Shown here: positions 45,713-54,151 of the stretch, one piece after another
How positions within the stretch are numbered: position 1 is the stretch's first letter
How the letters are laid out: each line of letters opens with the position of its first letter
Source: Bacillaceae bacterium JMAK1
GTDB lineage: Bacteria > Bacillota > Bacilli > Bacillales > Marinococcaceae
Assembly: GCA_012970285.1 (NCBI GenBank)
Contig: JIBW01000004.1
Location: 248,001-312,000, forward strand
DNA: 64,000 bases
Direction of reading: 5' to 3'
The notes under the pieces: model-generated
Database searches by the model: none
Seen by the model: the letters and a program-made list of their open reading frames with translations, nothing else
Told to the model about the DNA's origin: nothing
Made by a program: the position numbers and the translations under genes

Positions 45713-45984
45713 AGGGAAGTAAACATTAGGCCCTTAGAACGAACCTCGAACAGTTATAGAGAGGATTGAAGTATATCGTTTTCATGACCCTGATATTTTT
45801 AGCTTCAAACTAAGAGATTAGTGATGATTGATCCTAGTTCAATGATTTGGTTGGTACCGAGTACAGATTCAGGATTCAAATCACCCTAATGTTGGATCCG
45901 ATAAAAAATGCTCATCAGATCGACGAAGCGATTGAGGCAAGATTAATTAGGGCGGGAGTTCGACATTCGAACTTATAAAAACGA
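45713..45984 (+). other. Intergenic region with possible gene remnants
   Basis: Two short runs look protein-like: DPSSMIWLVPSTDSGFKSP (about 45829-45886, plus strand, ends in a stop) and, from ATG 45889 to 45978, MLDPIKNAHQIDEAIEARLI plus RAGVRHSNL. No SD and no recognisable family. Probably decayed DNA. Confidence 0.35.
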
Positions 45985-46023
45985 AAAACGAGTCTACTGG
46001 TATAGATACCACAGACTCGTTTT
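45985..46023 (-). terminator. Terminator of the SsuABC-type operon
   Basis: AAAACGAGTCT/AGACTCGTTTT stem with an inner GGTAT/ATACC pair, four bases after the substrate-binding-protein stop; T-run on the minus strand. Confidence 0.85.
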
Positions 46024-46027
46024 GTTA

Positions 46028-47080
46028 TTAGTCGTTCAACACTTCTTCTAACAACGTGAAATCAGTATAATCCTCAAATGTCGGTACGTCACGAATGCTA
46101 TCCATGTTATGAAGGTGCTCGGCAATGACGTTTGAACCTTCTCTTAGGTCATCGGTAACTTCCATAGAATAATCATTGCGCTCCATAATTTCTTCAATTT
46201 GTTCTCGTGGTAAGTGTTCGATAACATCATCCATAATATCTAATGCGCCTTCACGGTCTTCATTAATGTATTCAGTCGCACGATGTAGAGCACGAAGCAG
46301 TGCTTTTACTGTATTCGGATTGTCTTCTAGAAAATCTTCTGTTACTTGGAATGTTGAGTAATATTGCATCCAATCGACGTCACTTTGTACTTCTGGCATT
46401 TCAGAAACACTGCCACTGAACAAGAATTCTGCGCCCATATCGACACCTGTTGTGATCCATGGCTCCCATGCGGCCATAATGTCGATGTTGCCGTTATCAA
46501 GAGCCGCAATCTGGTCTGTCGGAGACATGTTGATAAAGTCCACTTCATCCATATCCACTCCGAGTTCATCGGCCATGTTTTGCAAGGCTATTGTAACCCC
46601 GGCACCTTGTACCATTCCAATCGTGGCACCTTCAATATCTTGAGCACTGTTGATTTCATAATCAGGGTGAGCAATGACCGCTTGTGTGCCTGAGATGTTT
46701 GCCATTGGCGCAATAATGACATTGTCGACACCTGATGAGGAAAGCGTAATGTTCGTAATCGTCGTCTCAAAACTTGCGTAGGCGTCACCGCTTGCGATTA
46801 ACGGGCCGATATCGGGACCAGATTGTACAATATTACTTTCCACTGTTAATCCTTCATCTTCAAAGAATCCCATTTCTTCAGCGATCATTTGTTGAGCAGA
46901 CACTTGTGTATCAACAACTCCGTACAACGTCACTTCAGTCGTCTCTAGTTCTTCGGATGCGCCCGCCTCATTGTCTGGTTCTTCAGATGTTTCATTGCTT
47001 TGGGGTTCATCACTTCCGCATGCTGCAAGCGTTAAAGCGACCCCTGTAACAAGTGCAAAGCTTAAACGATTCTTTTTCAT
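46028..47080 (-). CDS. ABC importer substrate-binding lipoprotein (SsuA/TauA/NitT family)
   Basis: 350-aa extracytoplasmic receptor. The signal peptide ends in the lipobox LAAC near residue 21, followed by an acidic linker. The fold is NMT1/SsuA-like: QMIAEEMGFFEDEGLTVE, GATIGMVQGAGVTIALQNM, DIMAAWEPW. Members bind sulfonates, nitrate, bicarbonate or thiamine precursors; the ligand is not readable. I start at ATG 47080 (AAGGAG 8 nt upstream), not at the ATG two codons earlier. Last gene of a three-gene minus operon, 18 bp after the permease. Confidence 0.9.
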   Translation of the reverse strand: MKKNRLSFALVTGVALTLAACGSDEPQSNETSEEPDNEAGASEELETTEVTLYGVVDTQVSAQQMIAEEMGFFEDEGLTVESNIVQSGPDIGPLIASGDAYASFETTITNITLSSSGVDNVIIAPMANISGTQAVIAHPDYEINSAQDIEGATIGMVQGAGVTIALQNMADELGVDMDEVDFINMSPTDQIAALDNGNIDIMAAWEPWITTGVDMGAEFLFSGSVSEMPEVQSDVDWMQYYSTFQVTEDFLEDNPNTVKALLRALHRATEYINEDREGALDIMDDVIEHLPREQIEEIMERNDYSMEVTDDLREGSNVIAEHLHNMDSIRDVPTFEDYTDFTLLEEVLND

Positions 47081-47098
47081 GATCATAACTCCTTATGA

Positions 47099-47953
47099 TT
47101 ATTTGCTAATGGCATCGTTCATTTGTGTACCTTGTCTCCACTTGAACAACCTTTTTTCAATGAAACTTAAAATGAGTGCGAAGATGGAATAAAGTACTCC
47201 GATTAGCGCGGCCGCTAAAAACATATTGTCCATTTGAAAGAAGTTACGTGAATCGATAATCAGATAACCAAGACCAGAGAACGCTCCGATCATTTCTGCA
47301 ACGACCATTGCCGAAAAAGAAATCGCAAGCGTAACTCTCATACCGACAAAAATTGGCGGAAGAGCAGAAGGTAAGATCACACTTTTGAACACTTGCCATT
47401 GATTGGCTCCGAGTGATAAAGCTGATCGAACGAGTAGCGGATTGACATTACGTATGCCATCGACGGTATAAGCAATCATTGGAATGGCAGTTGCGTATGT
47501 AATTAATGTGAGTTTTGACAGTTCTCCAACGCCCATCCAAATAATGAAGATCGGTAATAATGCAAAAGGTGGGATCGGACCGATCACATTAATGAGAGGT
47601 TCGAGTGCGTTCTGAACAAATTTTACTTTTGCGATTAAAAAGGCGAGTACAACAGCAATAACAACCCCGAGAATAAAACCAACACCAAGTCGCCATGTAC
47701 TTGACCAAATGTGAGTGAAGAGAACACCTTGATCATGCAAATGAAGTGCAGCTCCGAGCACGTCAACAGGTGTGGGGAGAAAAGTAGGGTTAAACCATTC
47801 AAAGTGTGCATTGATCATCCCGATAATTTGCCATAAAGCGAAGAAGCCGGCGATCGTTATCATACGTGACAGGCTATCTTTTCGTTCTGTTGTAAGAAAA
47901 GGGGAGGTCTTTGAGTTTTTTAAGGAAAGCTTTTCATTCGTACCAACAGTCAT
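47099..47953 (-). CDS. ABC importer permease (SsuC/TauC family)
   Basis: 284 aa with six predicted helices after a cytoplasmic N-terminus. The EAA loop reads RSALSLGANQWQVFKSVILP (residues near 185), the docking site for the ATPase, and AEMIGAFSGLGYLIIDSRN is typical of SsuC-like permeases. It begins 3 bp after the ATPase stop, so the two are co-translated. Forms the membrane channel for the solute delivered by the lipoprotein. Confidence 0.92.
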   Translation of the reverse strand: MTVGTNEKLSLKNSKTSPFLTTERKDSLSRMITIAGFFALWQIIGMINAHFEWFNPTFLPTPVDVLGAALHLHDQGVLFTHIWSSTWRLGVGFILGVVIAVVLAFLIAKVKFVQNALEPLINVIGPIPPFALLPIFIIWMGVGELSKLTLITYATAIPMIAYTVDGIRNVNPLLVRSALSLGANQWQVFKSVILPSALPPIFVGMRVTLAISFSAMVVAEMIGAFSGLGYLIIDSRNFFQMDNMFLAAALIGVLYSIFALILSFIEKRLFKWRQGTQMNDAISK

Positions 47954-47956
47954 GGT

Positions 47957-48706
47957 TTATGTCCTCGCTTTCTCTTCAATTAAGATTGAACTAAGTTCAT
48001 CGACGAGGGATAAAAACTGTGGGTGTTTCGCATCGCGAGGTCGATCGAGATGAACTTCAATGTTGGATGCAATTTCACCTTGCTTCATGACAAGAATTCG
48101 GTCTGCTAAATGCACTGCTTCCGCGATGCTATGTGTAACAAAAACGACCATCGTTCGTAAATGCATCCAGATGTTCAACAATTCTTTACGCATCGTCTCG
48201 CGAGTCAATATGTCGAGGGCTCCAAACGGCTCGTCCATCAGTAGAATTTTCGGTTCATTTGCAAGTGCGCGGGCAATTCCGACACGCTGCTTCATACCGC
48301 CTGAAAGTTGACTAGGATATTGATTGGCGGCGTCTTCAAGATTGACGAGGGCTAAATATTTCTTTGCAATTTGTTGAGATTCTTCCTTAGACTTTCCTTG
48401 AAACGTCGGTCCAAGGGCAATGTTCTCAAGAACTGTATACCAAGGAAAAAGAGCATGCTCTTGAAAAACGACTCCACGTTCTTGATCGGGACCATTAATT
48501 TGTTCGCCATTGACGGTCATGAACCCGTCATCAGGAGAAGCGAAACCGGCAATCATGTTTAAGAGCGTCGATTTCCCACATCCACTATGACCGAGGACAC
48601 AAACAAATTCGTTGTCTTTACTTTCAAACGTAACGTTTTGCAATACAGGTTTGATGCCATGTCCTGATGGAAACGACTTACTTACGTCTGTTACGACTAA
48701 GCCCAC
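47957..48706 (-). CDS. ABC importer ATPase (SsuB/TauB family)
   Basis: 249-aa ATPase. Walker A LGHSGCGKSTLL near 37, Q-loop FQEHALFPW, signature LSGGMKQRVGIA near 137, Walker B ILLMDEPFGALD near 157 and H-loop VTHSIAEA. The D-loop and switch are typical of the nitrate/sulfonate/taurine branch. GTG start with GAGGTGAAA upstream. First gene of the operon. The 266-bp region ahead holds a cre-like palindrome at some distance. Confidence 0.92.
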   Translation of the reverse strand: MGLVVTDVSKSFPSGHGIKPVLQNVTFESKDNEFVCVLGHSGCGKSTLLNMIAGFASPDDGFMTVNGEQINGPDQERGVVFQEHALFPWYTVLENIALGPTFQGKSKEESQQIAKKYLALVNLEDAANQYPSQLSGGMKQRVGIARALANEPKILLMDEPFGALDILTRETMRKELLNIWMHLRTMVVFVTHSIAEAVHLADRILVMKQGEIASNIEVHLDRPRDAKHPQFLSLVDELSSILIEEKART

Positions 48707-48913
48707 ACTTTCACCTCATTACGATTAGATTTGAACATAGTCTATCAAGACGTGTAGGAAAATCATTGTGCAGAATAACTAAAATAAAAGTTCGTGACTG
48801 TAGGAAACTCAGTCAACGCAACACAAGAAGAAAAGGGTAGCTTTACACATCGTCTGAAACGGCTGGGAGCAAATATAACAGTAAAATCAAAGGAGTGAAA
48901 AAAGGGGGAGTGA

Positions 48914-48927
48914 AGTAAGCGTTTACT
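48914..48927 (-). promoter_or_regulatory. cre-like palindrome upstream of the SsuABC-type operon
   Basis: AGTAAGCGTTTACT agrees with the cre consensus except at the two outermost bases and is almost perfectly symmetric. It lies about 210 bp before the ATPase start and just past the NRAMP-like stop, so the target gene is uncertain. Confidence 0.35.
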
Positions 48928-48942
48928 TAAATACGGGGTGCG

Positions 48943-48965
48943 AAACCCTAGCCAATGAGCTAGGG
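48943..48965 (-). terminator. Terminator of the NRAMP-like gene
   Basis: CCCTAGC/GCTAGGG with a 6-nt loop, eight bases beyond the stop codon; the minus-strand tail is TTTCG, a short T-run. Confidence 0.6.
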
Positions 48966-48972
48966 CATAGGG

Positions 48973-50229
48973 TTAAAAGAAATCCACAAACACTTGGACC
49001 GCAAGTACAGTTACGAGTCCGATAATCAGAACATTGATCACATTGCTTGCCGTCGTGTTTTTGAATTGTCCCATACGATCGGTTTTGTTCGTTAAGATGA
49101 ACAAGACGACAGTGAGTACAGGTAACAATAATCCGTTAACGGCTTGTGCAGAAATAATCAGTTCGATCGGTGAACCACCAAACACCCAAACGAGTACAAT
49201 TGGAATAATCGCTGTTACGATCAGGATAATACGATTCACTTTTGAATTTGGATCTTCGGATCGCTTGAAAGCATGTCCGAATAACATCGGTTGTACGGTT
49301 AGGTTAAAGAGACCAGATGAGAATCCTGCGGTCCATAAACCGACCGCAAAGAAGACTGTTGCAAAAGAGCCGAGAATTGGCGTAAGTTGAACGGCCATAT
49401 CTCCTGCACTTGCGATTGTTTGACCAGACCCATAAAACGCTGTTGCTGAAGAAAGTAAAATCGCAATTGAAATAAGTGCGAGTAACGTAAAGTTGATTTT
49501 TAAATCGTTGAATGAAAGCTTACGAATCTGTTCTTTCGAATACGCTGAATCTCGATACTTATTCTTTGTGAAACCTGACAGTGCAACAAGTGTGTTCGGC
49601 ACGAGAATCGTTGCCACTAAGGCTAGAATAATCAATATATTTCCTTGTGGAATGGAGAGCGTGAACCCTTGGCTAATCGTGCTACCTGCACCAGGAAGTG
49701 CGACCAGAGCAGTAAGACAAAACGTAAGTACAAGCATGACCATGACGATTCGGTTTATGTTCTCAAGCACTTTGTACACGCCAAACCAAGCAATACTCAT
49801 GGCCATTACAGATAACAGCGAAACCCAGGCGAGCATCGGAATAGAAGGAAACAGCAAATTCATAGCCATAGAAGCTCCGATGAAATTCCCTGCTTGGAAT
49901 GCCAGTGCCCCGAGCCATAATCCGAAGAAGATCGCTTTTGACCAGAAGACACTCACTTCGTCACGTATGCCTTCGAGTACACTTGTTCCAGTCGCAACAG
50001 TCCAATTGATGACGGGACGTTGAATGAAATATCCGACAAGACAAGCAAGAACAAGAATCCAAGCGACTTGAAAGCCAAGTTCTGACCCAGCAACAGAAAC
50101 AGTTGTTACTGTTCCGGGCCCGATAATGCATGCAGCTACAATTGCGCCAGGTCCCCAAGACTTCCACCATGGTAGTGTAACGGTTTGTACAGGCTTTGCA
50201 GTCACAGTTTCTCTCATCACATTAGACAT
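48973..50229 (-). CDS. NRAMP-superfamily transporter with altered metal-binding motif
   Basis: 418-aa membrane protein with about 11 helices. The helix-1 region GPGAIVAACIIGPGTVTTVS aligns with the NRAMP start, but the DPGN metal motif is replaced by GPGT (residues 37-40). In helix 6 the usual MPH-type segment appears as ILVPNTLVALSG. Canonical NRAMPs (MntH) need that Asp, Asn and Met for Mn2+/Fe2+, so this protein should not be named MntH. Related non-canonical members have been reported to move Mg2+; others are uncharacterised. Single gene with its own terminator. Confidence 0.85.
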   Translation of the reverse strand: MSNVMRETVTAKPVQTVTLPWWKSWGPGAIVAACIIGPGTVTTVSVAGSELGFQVAWILVLACLVGYFIQRPVINWTVATGTSVLEGIRDEVSVFWSKAIFFGLWLGALAFQAGNFIGASMAMNLLFPSIPMLAWVSLLSVMAMSIAWFGVYKVLENINRIVMVMLVLTFCLTALVALPGAGSTISQGFTLSIPQGNILIILALVATILVPNTLVALSGFTKNKYRDSAYSKEQIRKLSFNDLKINFTLLALISIAILLSSATAFYGSGQTIASAGDMAVQLTPILGSFATVFFAVGLWTAGFSSGLFNLTVQPMLFGHAFKRSEDPNSKVNRIILIVTAIIPIVLVWVFGGSPIELIISAQAVNGLLLPVLTVVLFILTNKTDRMGQFKNTTASNVINVLIIGLVTVLAVQVFVDFF

Positions 50230-50454
50230 AGCGACACACTCCCTTTTTGTATTGGGTGATTGTATCAGGGAATTGGGAGTACGGTGGGATTTTTGTGAGG
50301 TTTTCTACAGAAGTGTTTTATCATGAGTTCATGCAAAATGATTAAGATTTTGTTAAAATGTTAGAAAATAAAAAATATTAAGATCTGAACTAATGGAAGA
50401 CTAAGACGTAAGTAAAAACAAGCAATGAAAGGCCAGAATAATGAGGAGGGACGG

Positions 50455-51058
50455 ATGCAACCTTATACGTTAACGGCGAGTAAAGTAACCGATGAGACGA
50501 AGGAGAAGCCTTACCAAGTCAAGATCTCAATTACCTTTCATGATGACCAATTTTATGAAAAGATTTTTGAATTCTGTCGTCAACAATCGCACACATTCTT
50601 TGTGCCTAGCGAGAAACCCTTCACGTTGCATCGATGCCTATATTCAATCCGAAGCCGTGCATTTTGAGTTCTTTGTGGGTTCGAATAAAGAACATCACGA
50701 CATAACAACTCGGCATCTCACGCATTTAGGCACTGGAGAACAAATGTTTCGATTGGAAGTTCCGGGTGGTTATCTATTCTATGTCGCGACGGTGAATGTC
50801 TGGCGGGCAGAAGAAGCGAAACTCCGATACACGACTGAACATTTTGATCGTTATTTATTTGGAATGCCCTCTCTTGGAGTCTTTCGAGTCGTTGGTAAGT
50901 CTTTTAAAGAATTGTTTACCGAAGAGGAATTTACTCATTGGCTGCAGGAGTACGCCGTAAACGCGGGCGAATTAGGTGAGGATGATCGTGGTGTCATTTG
51001 GACAGAGAAGCAATCCGTGCCTAAATCGTCTTATTCACCATTTTTTACGAAGGCTTGA
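50455..51058 (+). pseudogene. Unknown protein gene with one frameshift
   Basis: Frame one from ATG 50455 (GAGGAGGG 4 nt upstream) gives MQPYTLTASKVTDETKEKPY to about FVPSEKPFTL. The sequence then continues coherently in another frame with DAYIQSEAVHFEFFVGSN through WRAEEAKLRYTTEHFDRYLF to the stop at 51058. The switch lies near 50615-50635. Joined, it is a soluble protein of about 200 aa that I do not recognise. Both halves look well conserved in composition, so a recent mutation or base-calling error is likely. A terminator follows. Confidence 0.65.
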
Positions 51059-51099
51059 ATGCGGTATTGTTTGTATGCGTTAACGAGTTTCATCCTTTT

Positions 51100-51137
51100 A
51101 AAAAGCGCCCCTCTCTTGTTGGAGGTAGCGCTTTTTT
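51100..51137 (+). terminator. Terminator after the frameshifted gene, probably bidirectional
   Basis: AAAAAGCGC/GCGCTTTTT outer stem with an inner CCTC/GAGG pair and a T-run on both strands. Confidence 0.85.
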
Positions 51138-51189
51138 ATTTCAGTATGGCAAGGAAGTTTGGGGTTTTCCGCTCATCCCTTGATACAGA

Positions 51190-52020
51190 TTACTGTTTTT
51201 GCTTTTGACTAATGATGTATGAAAACAAAAAACCGCCGATCAACATCATGCCACTAGCTACAAATTGTCCGATTGTTTCGGGTACCCCAACGTAAAGGAC
51301 GATTATTGAACCTGCTAGGAGTCCAACAATACCTGCATATGTGCTTTGGCGGCGATGGGTAATTAAATACCGCACGAGCTTGCTGGTAATTAAGACACCA
51401 ATGACGACACCTGCTCCGACTGCAATGATAACATCTAGGTTAAACGATGTGATGGCATCCACAGCGGTATAGAAGGCGCCTAAAATCATCAGAATTAATG
51501 CCCCGCTTATTCCTGGTAAAACAAGCGCCGTACTTGCAAGCCACCCAGCAAAAAATAAGAAGAGGTAATCGGTCCATACAAGGTCCGTCATGACAGTTTT
51601 ATCGTAATCTAAGACGGTATTCAGTAGAACGAGCGCCATGAAGAATACGATCATCACAACAAACTGTATGGGTTTGTAAGGTGTTGTCGACTTGTTTTTG
51701 ATGTGTTGTTGACCGCTCTCCCAAATAAAGGGCAACATGCCGATCACTAGGCCAATAAATAAGAAATGTGTTGGTATGGTGTAATGGAGTAAAAAATACT
51801 CAACAACTTGAATGGAGAGGAAGAAACCTATCAAAATACCGATGCCGACTGGAATTAAAAACAGAGCACCTTGTCGATATCGTTTCGTTGTTAGGTCGCT
51901 AATCGAACCAATGACACGTTCATAGATACCGACCAGCATCGCAATGGTACTGCTGCTCACGCCAGGTACGGTTTCTACCATCCCCATCGCCATGCCTTTC
52001 CATATGTTTTTCCAGTTCAT
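51190..52020 (-). CDS. popT: DUF368 polyprenyl-phosphate transporter (PopT-like)
   Basis: 276-aa membrane protein with two internally repeated halves, the DUF368 hallmark: GMVETVPGVSSSTIAMLVGI near residue 10 and ALVLPGISGALILMILGAF near 165. DUF368 proteins recycle undecaprenyl phosphate across the membrane, which feeds wall and capsule synthesis and so fits the polysaccharide theme of the window. I start at ATG 52020 behind GAGGGGGAG; an upstream in-frame extension to 52062 lacks an SD and would precede the first helix with polar residues. Confidence 0.85.
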   Translation of the reverse strand: MNWKNIWKGMAMGMVETVPGVSSSTIAMLVGIYERVIGSISDLTTKRYRQGALFLIPVGIGILIGFFLSIQVVEYFLLHYTIPTHFLFIGLVIGMLPFIWESGQQHIKNKSTTPYKPIQFVVMIVFFMALVLLNTVLDYDKTVMTDLVWTDYLFLFFAGWLASTALVLPGISGALILMILGAFYTAVDAITSFNLDVIIAVGAGVVIGVLITSKLVRYLITHRRQSTYAGIVGLLAGSIIVLYVGVPETIGQFVASGMMLIGGFLFSYIISQKQKQ

Positions 52021-52410
52021 CTGCTCCCCCTCATCTGATGTGTAGCACTCTTTTATGTACAACTCATATCCGCTCTCTATTCAATACCTAAAAAAGCGAT
52101 GAACCGCTCGTGTTAACTGAAGCATCTTCGTGAGCGGTTCAGTTGTCTATGTCTTTGTTTCAACTATTGCGAGGAGTATCTGCAAGTGGTTTACTTTTGT
52201 TCTTTAACTTTTGGTTTGTCTGTAGATGGGCATTCCCCTTTACTCGCGATTCATAAAGAGTTTCTTATATTCAATAAAAACATCATACATTAATAAAAGA
52301 GAACTTTTTTTGTGATTACAGAGTCATAAAGCAATAAAGGGTCAATCAACATATTCAAATATAGATTATATGTCCTGTATTTATCAAGTTCTCGTGTTAA
52401 ACTTACTACT
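52021..52410 (-). other. Intergenic region with terminator hairpin
   Basis: Non-coding. Apart from the hairpin at 52101-52140 it is AT-rich with no recognisable site; it should hold the promoter of the DUF368 gene near 52040-52100. Confidence 0.5.
52088..52140 (-). terminator. Terminator between the 73-aa membrane protein and the DUF368 gene
   Basis: GAACCGCTC/GAGCGGTTC 9-bp perfect stem with a 22-nt loop, followed on the minus strand by ATCGCTTTTTT. It stands 270 bp behind the upstream gene's stop. Confidence 0.7.
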
Positions 52411-52632
52411 TTATTTATTTGTCCTTATTCCTGCATAAATTAATAAAAATAATCCTATAAATAGCGATACAATGGATAGAACAACATGCATAAAGAAATT
52501 ATCCCAAACCATAGAATGAAGTAGTCTAACATCGCCTCCATCACCAGACCATGAAGCCATTGCGATGAAGGTACTCATGTAAATGATTATTCCGGCTAAG
52601 GTTAACGTAGCTCCTAAAATAGACTTGATCAC
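52411..52632 (-). CDS. Small membrane protein of unknown function (73 aa)
   Basis: Two hydrophobic helices, about 5-27 (ILGATLTLAGIIIYMSTFI) and 46-69 (FFMHVVLSIVSLFIGLFLLI), joined by a polar loop WSGDGGDVRLLHS. GTG start 9 nt after AAAGGAG. No family recognised. The coding sequence is convincing in composition and SD. It could be a small regulator or subunit of an envelope system. Confidence 0.65.
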   Translation of the reverse strand: MIKSILGATLTLAGIIIYMSTFIAMASWSGDGGDVRLLHSMVWDNFFMHVVLSIVSLFIGLFLLIYAGIRTNK

Positions 52633-52678
52633 ACGAATGCACTCCTTTATTTATCTTTACCACTCTATAGAAAAGGTA

Positions 52679-52708
52679 AAACCAAGCTAGTTATATCCAG
52701 CTTGGTTT
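52679..52708 (-). terminator. Terminator of the secreted-protein gene
   Basis: AAACCAAGCT/AGCTTGGTTT, 10-bp perfect stem, 10-nt loop, T-rich minus-strand tail. Confidence 0.8.
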
Positions 52709-52722
52709 AATTATTAGATTAA

Positions 52723-53400
52723 TCAACTACCAATTTGAGGGCTTATAGTTCTTGTGATATCGAGTACATCAGTACTTATTTGTACATCAACACCACCACC
52801 CCACGCGCTTAAATCGCCACTAGCCACCCATTGACCTGTAGTAGTTATATTCGCAGCACCTTGGCTATCTCCACCTGAGCTAACAAACGAAGAGTTAGTC
52901 GCCGATTCACTCCAAGTTACTACCTCTACACCGGACGATGTTGCGGACTCGTTTGAGATACTAGTAAATCTATGTCCAGCTGCAGCAGTTGAAGTTGCCC
53001 AACCGTAATCAAACACGAAGTTAATATTGATAGGTATTGCGTCGTCAGTGTCAAAGTTAGTTAGATTTAAATTGAAAGTACGGGATGCAGCTGTAACACT
53101 ACCTGATAATATTCCAAAATCTGATTGAGCATCGATCCCCTCATCTGTTTCTTCTTTCATAGAGGCTACCTCGAGGTCATTAAGGAGTTGCGCTGTTTCT
53201 TCTAGTTCTTTTAGATTGCTAAACGCGTCTGGTGCATCGGACTGGATCTTCATATCGCTATCAGAAACCTCAATTGTTACATTATATTTCTCTTCAATTT
53301 CTGATAGTTGTTGCTCAACATCTTCATTGGCTGACGCTTGCGACACTGCGAGAATTGCCACTAAACCCGTTGTCATTAATGAATAAAAGTATTTTTTCAA
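52723..53400 (-). CDS. Secreted protein of unknown function
   Basis: 225 aa. TTG start at 53400, 8 nt after AAAAGGGG; the open frame extends to 53436 but that part covers the SD. Signal peptide KKYFYSLMTTGLVAILAVSQ with cleavage after ASA. The first 80 mature residues are acidic and helical (EDVEQQLSEIEEKYNVTIEV). The rest is Ser/Thr/Gly-rich beta-strand-like sequence without cysteine, ending ITRTISPQIGS. No family recognised; perhaps a surface or biofilm protein. Single-gene unit. Confidence 0.7.
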   Translation of the reverse strand: MKKYFYSLMTTGLVAILAVSQASANEDVEQQLSEIEEKYNVTIEVSDSDMKIQSDAPDAFSNLKELEETAQLLNDLEVASMKEETDEGIDAQSDFGILSGSVTAASRTFNLNLTNFDTDDAIPININFVFDYGWATSTAAAGHRFTSISNESATSSGVEVVTWSESATNSSFVSSGGDSQGAANITTTGQWVASGDLSAWGGGVDVQISTDVLDITRTISPQIGS

Positions 53401-53748
53401 TAGAAGAACCCCTTTTCTTGTTTTGTTTACTTTCATTACTTCAAAACTTCAGATTAATATGAATTTGATCTGTGGTTGAATAGATCATTAAACATTTACT
53501 TTCGTTCTTTAATCACCACCTTGTTACTATTTTCCTTATCGGAATAATATTAATGATCTATAAGACTGTTCCTTAAACATAAGACATAAAACCTAAATCT
53601 TATAAATAATACAAATGAATTTAATCTTTTACAAAAAAAGACAAAAAACTACATAGAGTTATCCCGATCCATTGGTACAAATTGTCTATAGAATAATGTT
53701 ATGTGCTTTTTAGGGGCGAATAGAAATGGTAAAGAAGGAGATATGGGC

Positions 53749-53784
53749 TTATGCATTGGTATATGGTCTAATGACAATGCATAA
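53749..53784 (+). repeat. 10-bp perfect inverted repeat
   Basis: TTATGCATTG/CAATGCATAA with a 16-nt spacer and no T-run on either side; AAGGAG lies just upstream. Operator or RNA hairpin of unknown role. Confidence 0.4.
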
Positions 53785-53799
53785 GTGAGGGAGGGGCTA

Positions 53800-53976
53800 T
53801 TACGATTCTTTAGTGACAATGGCTTGGTAGTCCGTTAATTCTTCGTGCATGTCTTTAATTAATTCTTTCACATTCATAGAACGACGATCAATGAAGACTA
53901 GTATACTGTTCGAATGTAAAATGTCGAGAAAAGTGCGGTTACAGAATTGAAAATACTCGAGCAGCGGTACTACTCC
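53800..53976 (-). pseudogene. Possible gene fragment (58 codons, no start)
   Basis: Open between two stops: VVPLLEYFQFCNRTFLDI, then LHSNSILVFIDRRSMNV, then KELIKDMHEELTDYQAI and VTKES. Composition is protein-like, but there is no proper start codon; an internal ATG would give 25 aa. Probably the C-terminal remnant of a lost gene of unknown family. Confidence 0.35.
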
Positions 53977-54151
53977 TTACATAAGTTGCTAATTGAAGTT
54001 ACATGAAACATCTTTATGGGTTCGAAGATCCTAACCGTGTCAACGAGCAGATGGCTTGTCTTCCAATCACCAACGTTCTATAGTGAAATAAGTAGGAGAT
54101 ACATCCTATACGAACTACATCACAAACATGTTTACGTTTGGAGGGATTTTC

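Larger units (their letters stand above)
53437..54151 (+). other. Long intergenic region with dyad and small remnant
   Basis: About 700 bp without a convincing gene. The left third is AT-rich promoter sequence of the secreted-protein gene. A dyad and a gene-fragment-like minus-strand frame are listed separately. The right part upstream of the ART-like gene shows nothing recognisable. Confidence 0.5.

Noticed and set aside
49493-50023. 176-codon open frame on the plus strand
   Set aside because: Lies wholly antisense to the NRAMP-like gene, no SD, no recognisable family; a by-product of codon bias.
53736-53786. Possible 13-residue peptide gene (MGLCIGIWSNDNA)
   Set aside because: SD only 2 nt from the ATG, and the frame lies in the inverted repeat; no export or pheromone context.
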